DNA of 64,000 bases from contig JAJEKV010000008.1 of NCBI GenBank assembly GCA_021234155.1, positions 1,755,521 through 1,819,520 on the forward strand. The letters run 5' to 3'. The notes under the pieces are model-generated. The model was not told the origin of the DNA. It was given only the letters and a program-made list of their open reading frames with translations, and did no database searches. Numbering within the stretch: position 1 is the stretch's first letter; each line of letters starts with the position of its first letter. The translations under genes were made by a program, and so were the position numbers. Source of the DNA: Isoetes taiwanensis (Eukaryota; Streptophyta; Lycopodiopsida; Isoetales; Isoetaceae). Below are positions 47,587-59,229 of the stretch, piece after piece.

Positions 47587-50166
47587 TGTAACGAGCTTGG
47601 CCCATTAGCAGGCGTGTAGTTTACATTTTATTATTGATGCTTATGGAGAATATTCTAATTGATCATTACATGAGAAATACATATTATGTATAAGGAGTTT
47701 ATACTAAATTCATGTGATAAAATCAAAGGGCATCAGGTTGTATGAGGGTTTCCGGAAGAAGGCGTAAAGAGCAAATTTTGGGCAGTTTTGCTGACCGAAC
47801 TTTAGAGCATCATATCTCGGAAACCCGAGATCCAATTCAGGTAATTTTTACTTTGTTGGAAAGGTTTTCAAATCAGCTTTCCGGATTGGGTCTGATAAGG
47901 CCGAAATTCATCCGGATGAGGGAGATATGGCAGAAATAGTGAAGCTGTATCAGAATTGACTGCGCCAATGTATCTTTTTGTGCAGCTTGCTTCCTGGAGA
48001 TAGGAGCTGAAAGGAGGGATATTTTGAGAAAAAACAGGTGCAAGGAGTCAAAGGATCATCATTGAAGTGGTTCTCGGTGGGGTGGTTTGCCGCTTACACC
48101 AGGGGAAGCTTAGATTGCGTAGATTGTTCTTGTTGTTAAAAGAGAATCGTGATTTAATGATTTGAATTAAGAGTATAAAGAATCTGGGTGATCCTGAATG
48201 TGATGATATGGGATTGAATGTATTTTGCCATACTGGTATATACAAAGAAGTAAGAACTAAGCTAAGCTTATTGTAAGAAGCCTGGGAATAGTCCTTGATA
48301 TTGTAGATAGTAGGGCAAACCTTGTATATAGTAAATGGAATCACGGCAAAACAATATAGAGATTGTTCTGCTTGGAGAAGCCAGAACTCAATTAGAACCT
48401 TGAGTTCATGTAGCTTATGGGAGCTGCATGGAGGTTCTAACAAGGGCATGGAAGGCACCATCGGCTCCATGAGATAAAAAAACTAATTTAGAAAATAGAT
48501 AGAGATGTATATATACCTTTGGTGATTATTAGATTGAAGTTAAGATGCTAAGATAAAAATACGATAGGGAATTGCAACCGCTAAGGAACAACCATTATCA
48601 CGTTAATTTTTCAGTTCGATAGTAAGAGATGTCAAAAGGCCTAAAGAAGCTTATGGGGCTTCTTCAAGATGGCAATGGCATGGAGAATTGCTGGCCAAAA
48701 TAAAATGCTAAGTTATGTAATTAATTTATTAGTAAGAAAAAGAAGCTAATATATTGAATTGCATATGAGTATTCTCATCAGAAGATATTCACTCCTTATG
48801 GGGGGAGTGATTTTGGGAAAGCATGCTGGTAGAAGTATGTTGTAGTCGTTAGGTGATCCTTATACCTTATATGGATGTAAAAGGGATATCATGCTTGTTT
48901 GGAAATAGGACATTATGACATCCTAGAATAAGCTTTTCCTATGGGGAGGAAAATGCTAGACCTTTATGTGTTCTTATATAATATATTTAGACGTGCTAAA
49001 TGCTTGAATACCATGGTGATGTGTCAAGGTTGCATTATGTTAGAATGTGCTTGTTGAATATTTGACATCATGTGGTAGAACATGAATGTGATCTGTCTAT
49101 GATATCATTGCAAATGTTGACATTATTCTATGTTGTTCCTGGGTAAATGCATAGGCAATGCATGTGAATTATGACTCTTGATTCTTGGAGCATATGATGA
49201 TGAACATGGTTTAAGCTCTGATATGTGGGCATATGCTAAGTTCTTGGCTGATACATGAGTGCATAATCTCCGGGGCCGGAGTCCATTTGCGGTGGCTTGG
49301 ACTTGCGGTTGTTCTTGTTCTTGACATCGGGCGTTGTCACCCCAGCGAGGGTGCTTCGTCGCGCTACATGGCTTGGAAGTGGTCCCCTAGTGCTGGACGC
49401 AGGCTAGGAGGGTGTGTACACATGAGGCTTACCCCGCCCGTATTTGCTGCAGGGCCTGATCAGCCCGGGTGGCCTTCATAGAACCGGAGTAGGCACTGCA
49501 TGTTTATGGATATCTCATGGTTCTTCATGGTTTCATGATTATCTCTTGGTTATTGTAAGGTTATGACATGTGCATTTACATCTTATTTGGATGGCTTGAT
49601 GGTGTTTTGATTCTTATTAGCATTGCTCATGTTATGTGCTAATACTACATTGCTGGTTCCTAGCATAGAGGAATTCTTAGGTAAGGCATCTAAGTCCGAG
49701 AATTACTATTGTGATTAGTACATCGTACATGTTTCTTGTTGATTACGCCATCATTTTCTAAATGCCTCAAACCTCCACTTAGTCTTTAAGACTAACCCCA
49801 CGTGTTCATGGTGTAAGCAGTTTTAGTGTGAGAAATGTAGCGAGGGGGCAATTGAAGGGCACAAATCTAGCGTGCGCCTTCACTTATGGGAAGTTTGTAT
49901 GCCTTTAGAAAGGCCTTATCATTCCTGGAGCTTATGGATATTAAACTGCATATCATTATCTTGTATATGCCATAGAGTGCTATCATGTTTCAAATATGTA
50001 TGTACTTCTAACTGTGGATTTGAAGACAAAGATTCAATTCTTTACCAAGATTTCTTCAATAGAGTTACGTTATTCAACTCATGGATAACAATTTATCATT
50101 GACTCATGCAATGTTAGATGGGATTTCGGGTTACCTGGAGGGTTAACCCGGCCAGGCCCCGTCTGG
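47587..50166 (+). repeat. Left LTR of the long-LTR element
   Basis: Begins TGTAACGAGCTTGGCCCATT and ends just before the primer site. A GC-rich block at about 49,260-49,490 contrasts with its AT-rich remainder. It matches 52,977-55,545 throughout. Confidence 0.85.
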
Positions 50167-52976
50167 TTGGTATCAGAGCAAGGTTGGATCATTGGTGTTG
50201 ATATGGTGGATTAGAAATTTCAGCTGAGGTTATTGGTTGTTGGATGGTGCTAATGATGATATTTCAGATCATATGGGGACGATGATCTAGGATGTGTAAT
50301 GGATCTGTCAAGTATGGAAATGTAATGACATGATACCCTAATATTGATTTATTTAATTATATTTTATGTGGTAGATAACTCTGGTGGGATGCATGTGATC
50401 AAGGAACGAATCTTAGTTCAATCTTGTACAAAACATGAAGGACGCTTAATGTAAAAAGCGTCTTCATGTGGAGCATGAACAAAGGGAGGTGATGATGTGA
50501 AGGTATGGTTTTTACATTTGCTTATTTTCTCTACAATTGGTAGATGATCGAGTGGTACAATTGGAATAAAGTGGGAAAAGAATGTCAAAGCGTAATATAA
50601 TTATCTATGAAGGTGAGCTTTCCTTATCAAATCGGGTGAGTTATTTCTACATTAAGGAGATGTTAAGGCTTGGCTTGAGTTGATGCTTCGGATCTTTGAG
50701 TATGAGGTGATAATATATCCTCGCCTATTGTTCTTGACTCAACTTGAGATAGGTTATAATTGAGTGCATGATAACAAGAATGCACCTAAAATAAACTACA
50801 AGTGAAGATAAGTTACTGGATTGCATATGATGGTTTAGGTTGTGAAAATGGCTAGTTTGAAAATATTATATAGATAGTTATGGAATTGACATAGAAGAAA
50901 ATGCCATTATCCTATACAATGACTCTAGTTGGAGATCAAAGTTTGGTGCATGTTCTTGTAAGCGTCTTTTGTGCATGTTTCCATCCAAGGTTATACTTGA
51001 AGTAGGATTTGGAGGATTGTAGGCGATTCTTATATTTGTTGAGCAAAAGTAAGTGTTTTTCAGAACACACAGATCTGATCAATGGATTGAGTAAATAGAG
51101 AATGATCCTAAACGTTTGGTCAAGATATATTGAGAAGTAGACATAGTAGTGGAACCTAAAAGTATAAGGACATACTTGAGCTGAGGTGAAAGGAAATGCT
51201 ATAGCAAGGTGAAATGCCACATTTGAAATTATATAATTTGATAGGAAGGATCTCTGACAATATGCCCAAGAAGTTGGGGTTACTTGTCTATATACTTGTG
51301 CTCTCTTATCGAGTCTTTTGAGAGATATATTAGAAGGATGTTAATTTCATCACAATCTATCAAGGAAAATAAGCATCTGTTGGGGATTCCATCATTGAAT
51401 TCTTGCTAGTGACGGAAGGAAACTTGATGGTTTGAATAGTTTGGATTGGTTCGATGTATTCTAGCTCGGATTAGTAAAGAAGCTAATTGGATTATGCGTG
51501 AGAACATGCCAGCAATTTTCGAGTGTAAGAATAGAGGTTTTGTTTGATATATCAGATAAAGGCTTTTATAGCTTGACTGATGTCTGGGAAAAGTTAGCGC
51601 TGCAGAATAGAAATTAACCTATGTAATGGGCGTGGATTTATAGAGCAGATGAGCAATGTCTATCGAAATTACTTTTATAGCTTAAGGTACTTGATTATTC
51701 CCGATATGTTAAATAGGCTTCTTTGAGAGATTCTATATTGTAGACTATGATTGCAATCATTCTAGGCTCTCTTATATTGATTGTATGTGCTTTATAACCT
51801 TGCGATACTCAGACTGGCGGACTTAACTATGTATTCTACTTGTCACTTTTTGGATTTGGCCACCCAAGAAGTTTCGTGTGAGTACATATTGAGTTCGATC
51901 TGAGCATCTATGTTGCCATGGTGGGCTTAGTATTTTAATGTATAGAACCCTCTATAAAAAAAAAAATGCTAGATTCATTCTGTGGGTGAAGTTGCATTAG
52001 GCTTGGTTGGGTTATACTTAAGTTTTGCTGCATTATATGCATAAGCATAGACATAGTTAGTAACAATTGAGTTTGATTCCAAGCTATGTATGCATAAATT
52101 AGTCATTATTATCTTTGTCAAGCTAGGCAAGTTTGGAAAGATATGAGGTGGTTTGTGTACAGTAAACCATTTAGCACTTGGGTATTGCGGCAGCTTGTGC
52201 TTGGTAAGGCCATAGCAATGTCAAAGATGCCACATATAAAGAAGCTTACTTATTTATGAGAAGTATTTATTGGTGAGATATCTCTCTGGGTATGCGGGAA
52301 ATTGTAAGGCGAGATGGAGCCTCTTGGAATTATTTTGAGCTCGTATTTTCTTACCTAATTCAAGTAAAGCTATCTATGCATGTTACTGATCATGGAACAT
52401 AGTTAATTTTGAAGAAGCACGTTAATGGATTTAAAGAGATAAATGGCATCACGGGTGATGTTCAGAGGAGGCATAAGTAGCCAAGATTATTTATCCTTAG
52501 CATGAGCTATTTACGGGCAAGTGCTTAATCGATATTGTCAAAGGGCTTCAAGGCGAAGATGGTTTAATGGCATATGTGGTTTACAATGATATGTTGAGAA
52601 GAAAAGTAGCTCCTTGCAGATTGGTTTCAAGCTTGTAATTTCATTTGTTACAATGCATGTATGATTTTCATTCAACTAAGGAAATGTGGTGCTCCAATGT
52701 GAAAATGGAAGTCTAGATGGGTTTGATTCCTTGGGATAAAGATCTTAATGTTGAAGAAGATTGATGCAAAGATAAGCAAGCCCGGTCAACTCATTGATTA
52801 TGTGGGAAGAAATTATTATATTCATGACAGCCCGGCAAGGGAAGAAAGAATAATTATGATGATAAGTCGTCGTTATTATATCGTTGGTCATGAAAGTTTA
52901 ACTCTATGATCGATTGGATACTCCGTTATTTTGGAACGACCCATGAGGACATGGGTTAAATTTTAGAAGGGGAGAA
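50167..52976 (+). other. Interior of the long-LTR element
   Basis: Primer site at 50,168-50,179; purine tract at about 52,961-52,976. No open frame of convincing length between. Considered decayed or non-coding. Confidence 0.7.
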
Positions 52977-55545
52977 TGTAACGAGCTTGGCCCATTAGCA
53001 GGCATGTAGTTTACATTTTATTATTGATGCTTATGGAGAATATTCTAATTGATCATTACATGAGAAATACATATTATGTATAAGGAGTTTATACTAAATT
53101 CATGTGATAAAAATCAAAGGGCATCAGTTTGTATGAGGGTTTTACGGAAGAAGGCGAAGGAGCAAATTTTGGGCAGTTTTGCTGACCGAACTTTAGAAAC
53201 ATCATATCTCGGAAACCCGAGATCCAATTCAGGTAATTTTACTTTGTTGGAAAGGTTTTCAAATCAGCTTTCCGGATTGGGTCTGATAAGGCCGAAATTC
53301 ATCCGGATGAGGGAGATATGGCAGAAATAGTGAAGCTGTATCAGAATTGACTGCGCCAATGTATCTTTTTGTGCAGCTTGCTTCCTGGAGATAGGAGCTG
53401 AAAGGAGGGGATATTTTGAGAGAAAAACAGGTGCCAGGAGTCAAAGGATCATCATTGAAGTGGTTCTCAGGTGGGTGGTTTGCGCTTACACCAGGGAAGC
53501 TTAGATTGCGTAGGTTGTTCTTGTTGTTAAAAGAGAATCGTGATTTAATGATTTGAATTAAGAGTATAAAGAATCTGGGTGATCCTGAATGTGATGATAT
53601 GGGATTGAATGTATTTTGCCATACTGGTATATACAAAGAAGTAAGAACTAAGCTAAGCTTATTGTAAGAAGCACGGAATAGTCCTTGATATTGTAGATAG
53701 TAGGGCAAACCTTGTATATAGTAAATGGAATCACAGCAACGACAATATAGAGATTGTTCTCTTGGAGAAGCGGAACTCAATTAGAACCTTGAGTTCATGT
53801 AGCTTATGGGAGCTGCATGGAGGTTCTAACAAGGGCATGGAAGGCACCATCGGCTCCATGAGATAAAAAAACTAATTTAGAAAATAGATAGAGATGTATA
53901 TATACCTTTGGTGATTATTAGATTGAAGTTAAGATGCTAAGATAAAATACGATAGGGAATTGCAGCTAAGGAACAACCATTATCGTTAATTTTTTCAGTT
54001 CGATAGTAAGAGATGTCAAAAGGCCTAAAAAAGCTTATGGGGGGCTTCTTCAGTATGGCAATGGCATGGAGAATTGCTGGCCAAATAAAATGCTAAGTTA
54101 TGTAATTAATTTATTAGTAAGAAAAAAGAAGCTAATATATTGAATTGCATATGAGTATTCTCAGAAGATATTCACTCCTTATGGGGGAGTGATTTTGGGA
54201 AAGCATCTTTGGTAGAAGTATGTTGTAGTGGTTAGGTGATCCTTATACCTTATATGGATGTAAAAGGGATATCATGCTTGTTTGGAAATAGGACATTATG
54301 ACATCCTAGAATAAGCTTTTCCTATGGGGAGGAAAATGCTAGACCTTTTATGTGTTCTTATATAATATATTTAGACGTGCTAAATGCTTGAATACCATGG
54401 TGATGTGTCAAGGTTGCATTATGTTAGAATGTGCTTGTTGAATATTTGACATCATGTGGTAGAACATGAATGTGATCTGTCTATGATATCATTGCAAATG
54501 TTGACATTATTCTATGTTGTTCCTGGGTAAATGCATAGGCAATGCATGTGAATTATGACTCTTGATTCTTGGAGCATATGATGATGAACATGGTTTAAGC
54601 TCTGATATGTGGGCATATGCTAAGTTCTTGGCTGATACATGAGTGCATAATCTCCGGGGCCGGAGTCCATTTGCGGTGGCTTGGACTTCCCGGTTGTTCT
54701 TGTTCTTGACATCGAGGCGTTGTCACCCGGGGAGGGTGCTTCGTCATGCCTACATGGCTTGGAAGTGGTCCCCTAGTGCTGGGCCGGCTAGGAGGGTGTG
54801 TACACATGAGGCTTACCCCGCGCGTATTTCTTTGCGGGGGCCCGATCAACCAGGGTGGCCTTCCTAGAACCGGGTAAACCTTTGCATGTTTATGGATATC
54901 TCATGGTTCTTCATGGTCTCATGATTATCTCTTGGTTATTGTAAGGTTATGACATGTGCATTTACATCTTATTTGGATGGCTTGATGGTGTTTTGATTCT
55001 TATTAGCATTGCTCATGTTATGTGCTAATACTACATTCTTTGGTTCCTAGCATAGAGGAATTCTTAGGTAAGGCATCTAAGTCAGAAATTACTATTGTGA
55101 TTAGTACATCGTACATGTTTCTTGTTGATTACGCCATCATTTTCTAAATGCCTCAAACCTCCACTTAGTCTTTAAGACTAACCCCACGTGTTCATGGTGT
55201 AAGCAGTTTCAGAAGTAGCAGAATGTAGCAGGGCAATTGAAGGGCACAACTGCGTGCAGTCTTCACTTATGGGAAGTTTGTATGCCTTTAGAAAGGCCTT
55301 ATCATTCCTGGAGCTTATGGATATTAAACTGCATATCATTATCTTGTATATGCCATAGAGTGCTATCATGTTTCAAATATGTATGTACTTCTAACTGTGG
55401 ATTTGAAGACAAAGATTCAATTCTTTACCAAGATTTCTTCAATAGAGTTACGTTATTCAACTCATGGATAACAATTTATCATTGACTCATGCAATGTTAG
55501 ATGGGATTTCCGGGTTACGGAGGGTTAACCCGGCAGGCCGTTAAT
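52977..55545 (+). repeat. Right LTR of the long-LTR element
   Basis: Direct repeat of the left LTR. Ends in an AACCCGGCAGGCCGTTA-like string, comparable with the GGCAGGCTCGTTACA end of the LTR at 59,230-61,646. Confidence 0.85.
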
Positions 55546-56749
55546 CTTGTTGATTAAATGAGTTCGACAAATGTTTGCCAGCATATTTTTTGCACCAAAA
55601 ATTGTAGTGAATCAGTTAATAAAATATACTTTTAGCTTAATAATTGTAGTGAATATCCGTTAATAAAATGTAGTTTTTAGCTTTGTGCAAATCAATAAGG
55701 ACCTTTGTGCTAATACATTTTCAAACCTTTCAGTTCTCTAGCATAATTTAAGCTGGGTTACCAAGAGTGGCAGGATGGAAAACAACATGATAGAATCAGC
55801 ATTTGTATGCTGTTAATCTTTTAACCTTTTTGATCTGACGGTTTTCTTCTCTTTGCCATAGGGTTTTATGTACCATGCATGCACAACAACTACGAAGGAA
55901 CTTGGAGGCACGATAATATAATTTTATGGTTCTTGAAGCATTCTCTTTGCAAAAGAGAAGTGGCTTCGTAAGCTGCATTTTGGTCAGACTGAAACAAGAA
56001 GCGAGATACCATGTCTTCAGTTGCATGGGAGGTAGGGAAACAATTAAACTGCAGATTTGAGTTTAACATTTCTCATTCAACACACAGGACTAGAACAAGT
56101 CAGACTAGAAACGATAGGCCTTGCAAATGTATAACTTTCTATTTCTTATTTACAACATGCTATATTAGAATTTTTATATCTGTTATTTCAAGTTGACAAT
56201 TTTCTGTTTGTTGATTTGAAAGACCCTTTGGATGGATAACTGTCAGAAGGTCCTCCATGATTCAGAGGGAATCGCAAATGGAAATCAGAGATGGGGAAAC
56301 GGGGAAGAGCATGGATAAATGCTGTCAGGAGATACAATATGGATAACTGTCAGAATGCATGTTGTGAATGAAGCAGGGCTTACCACAAATGAAAATTGTC
56401 AGAAGATATATTGTGAATGAACCAAGGCTTACCCACAAATGTATTTTCAAAGTCTTGAGTCGATGGTCATGGTATTCCTTTGGGATGTTTGATGAGTTTA
56501 GAGAGAAGCTGGCACATACCCTAAAAGTAGTTCTTAGTATGCCATAACATGTATTCTAGATGAGAATTAAGATTTAGTTTTTACGTTGACATATGATTCA
56601 GTATTTACAACTATTAACATTTCTTTGCACTTAAAATTCATGCGTTCCTAGGCCAAGTGTAGGGTTTCTTAGTTAGATTCAAAGTTGAGTCGGTGTCAAT
56701 CCTCGACCAAAGTAGCTGAAACCCGTACTTCATCTTCATTGAATCTTTG
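55546..56749. other. Non-coding stretch with repeated GATAACTGTCAGAA words
   Basis: No gene is supported. At 56,232-56,440 the words GATAACTGTCAGAAG, TTGTGAATGAAGCAGGGCTTA and TTGTGAATGAACCAAGGCTTA recur. The last two resemble TTGTGAATGAAGCAAAG near 46,773. Confidence 0.4.
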
Positions 56750-57680
56750 CATTTGTTATATATCAATAAGAAAGATGTAGCCACTAGATATAATATGGAA
56801 CTACAAAGCCTAGCTCAACCCAAAAGGCTTCTATGATGGAAGCGCCATAAATACTATACAAAGCTTAGCTCTACCCAAAGGGCTCACAGATTGGAACTGC
56901 TAGAAAGACTATGGAACACATTGTCCAACTCAAGGTAATAACATTTTTCTCTTTGTAATGCATAGATTGATATTTGCCCAGCACTGTATATTCTTTGTAC
57001 ATATTTATAAGCTAGGTTTTGACTACTGTTGTCAATAAAGAAGCAACACATTACGCACCTCAAGGTCATACATTTTCATTCACTTCTCCATAGTTCATTT
57101 CGGTTGAATTCTTGCATTGGTTATATAAATAACAAATATGTAGCCATCAAATACACTATGAACTACAAAGCCTAGCTCAATCCAAATCCCATATTGGAAG
57201 TGCCACAAAGCTACATTCCCCAAATCAAACTAATAACATGTCTCTCTTCGTAATTGATTAGGTTGATGTTCGCCCAACACTGCATATTCATTGCATGCAT
57301 ATAAGAAAGAAGATTTTGACTACTTTTGTCAGCAAACAAGCATATAGCCCTGCGAAGCCTAGCTCCACCCAAAGGGCTCCCATAGTAGAAGTGGCACAAA
57401 GACTATCAGGTACTTTTGGTGTTTGCGCAACACTGTATATTCATTGCATGCTTTTAAGATAGAAGATTTTGACTACTATTGTCAACAAGCAAGCAACATA
57501 TTGCCCAAATCAAGGTAATAATTCTCTACTATTTAAAATCACATAGGTAGATGCTTGCCCAACACTACATAATTGTTGCACACATTTAACAAACAAGATT
57601 TTGAAATGTTGAATGCAACATCTCATTCACAACATACTTTTGTCAATAAACAAGCAACATATTTACTTAACCACATACGG
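56750..57680. repeat. Imperfect tandem repeat array, about four units
   Basis: Units of roughly 150-300 bp share GCCTAGCTC(A/C)ACCCAAAGGGCTC, then TGCCCAACACTGTATATTC, ATTTTGACTACT.TTGTCAA and CAAGCAACATATT. Clear repeats of the second half begin near 56,960, 57,255, 57,420 and 57,545. It ends right at the truncated end of the next LTR element. Confidence 0.7.
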
Positions 57681-57840
57681 TGCCAAATCAATCTCCCCTT
57701 CTAAAATCTCCACATACGGGCCTAGGATCGTTACAATCTCCCCTTCTAAAATTTAACCCATGTCCTCATGGGTCGATCCTAGGAGCTGTCATGCTTACTG
57801 ACAATTTGCACTAGCAATCTAAAGCAAGATACATAGACTG

Positions 57841-59123
57841 CTACAACAATGAAACAAAAGCAAAACCATCCTGAACCTTACCTGGAATCTGCACTACAGA
57901 AGCTCCTTGAGCTCCATCACGTGGAGCCGGTACGCATACACCACCATTTGGTGTTGCGGAAGATCCATCATCTGCTGGCAGCTTTAGCCTCACCACTTTC
58001 GGTGCGCCTTCACTCAATGATTCTATCATCTCGTACCCCATCTTTCCTCGGTGGACGCCCCTTTGATTCGATCCCGAGGTTCCCATGGCCTCTACCTCTA
58101 CCGGCATTTGGATATCGATTGGATCGTTACGCTCCCATGGCACTTCTATCTAGGCTGTTGTGAATCCATGGGCATTGAGGAGCTCGTCCCTCAATCTTTG
58201 CCAAATCTTGGGCAATTGTTTCTTGTGTGGCCTGTTGCCCTACAACGAAACAACGTCCCTCTTCAAAGCACCATTGCTGCGTTCCTCGTCGATGGTAGTG
58301 GGGGTAACTTACTACCTTCAATCGGCTACTACTTGCCCGGTTCCTCATATTGTTGCTCTAAACCTCCACAGATGGACTAACGGATGGCTCCCCTCTAAAT
58401 GATCGTCTTCGGCCATATGAGCTCTCAACTGGACAAGAGGAAGGTGCCTGTCTCTTCCGTTGGATTTCTAATGCACTTTCTACGCCAAATGCATCTCTCG
58501 GCTTTTGGCAATCCGAACAACCTCCTCAAGGTCCTTATAAGCAACTCGACGATGGTACTCTTGATATCCACATGAAGGCCCTTCACAAATCTAGAACACA
58601 ACTTGACTTTATCCATTACAGGACAATGAGGCTGCAACCTTCTAAACCTCTCATTATAATCTGCTACTGTGCCAGTCTGTACACAATCAAAGAACTCGTT
58701 CATCTTTTCAACCTTGTACCCTGGAGGTGTGAAATGACCCTCAAAAGCGGTCTTAAAATCAGCCCATGTAGCCTTCTTTGGAGTCTTCCCGGATCAATCG
58801 GGCATGTCTCCCACCAAACTCTTGCAAAGCCTCCTAACATTGCTGAGCAAGCAAAGCCTTCCGCGAATCTTGTGCTTTGATCGGATCAAAATAAAATTCT
58901 ACCCCACGGGCCAGGCATCAGCATCATCCCCTGTTGTGTTCTCACCTGTGAACACTTCTCTTTTGGTGTCCTTTAACACCTTCTCAATGGCTTTCTCAGC
59001 CTCACTCTTCTGCTGCGATGCACTCTGCTGCAAGGCTTGCTGAATAGCTTGTAGGATACTAGTTACATCTGGAGCTCCATCGGCTCCATCCCCCCCTGCA
59101 CTACTAGCACCACCAGCATCCAT
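57841..59123 (-). pseudogene. Gag of the minus-strand gypsy-like element
   Basis: The N-terminal part (59,123-58,899) reads MDAGGASSAGGDGADGAPDV, then an alpha-helical Gln/Ala-rich stretch. The central part (58,703-58,425) has FFDCVQTGTVADYNERFRRL and KLCSRFVKGLHVDIKSTIVE, which fits the retrotransposon gag domain. The C-terminal part near 58,143-57,841 carries VVRLKLPADDGSS. A zinc knuckle was not seen. It is a fossil with several breaks. The domain builds the element's particle in family members. Confidence 0.7.
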
Positions 59124-59229
59124 GATCTCTTACTAGTCTGCACGTAGAAAATGGAAACATTAACAACCCACTTCAAGAGCATGAACCATTCTTACTCCCC
59201 CTAAGATCCAACTTGGCTCTGATACCAAT

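Larger units (their letters stand above)
47587..55545 (+). mobile_element. LTR retrotransposon with very long LTRs and short interior
   Basis: Two direct LTRs of about 2.57 kb (47,587-50,166 and 52,977-55,545) flank a 2.8 kb interior. A primer site, TGGTATCAGAGC (initiator-Met tRNA type), sits at 50,168, and a purine tract, TTTTAGAAGGGGAGAAT, lies just before the right LTR. The LTRs start TGTAACGAGC. The interior has no long frame; traces near 52,690-52,900 are at most remnants of a pol C-terminus. This fits a large-LTR non-autonomous derivative (LARD-like) of a Ty3/gypsy family. The LTRs are nearly identical apart from small indels, suggesting a young insertion or consensus noise. No clear 5 bp target duplication was seen. 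Confidence 0.85.

Noticed and set aside
49233-49481. Open frames in the GC-rich part of the long LTRs
   Set aside because: Present on both strands and inside an LTR; explained by the GC-rich core lacking stop codons.
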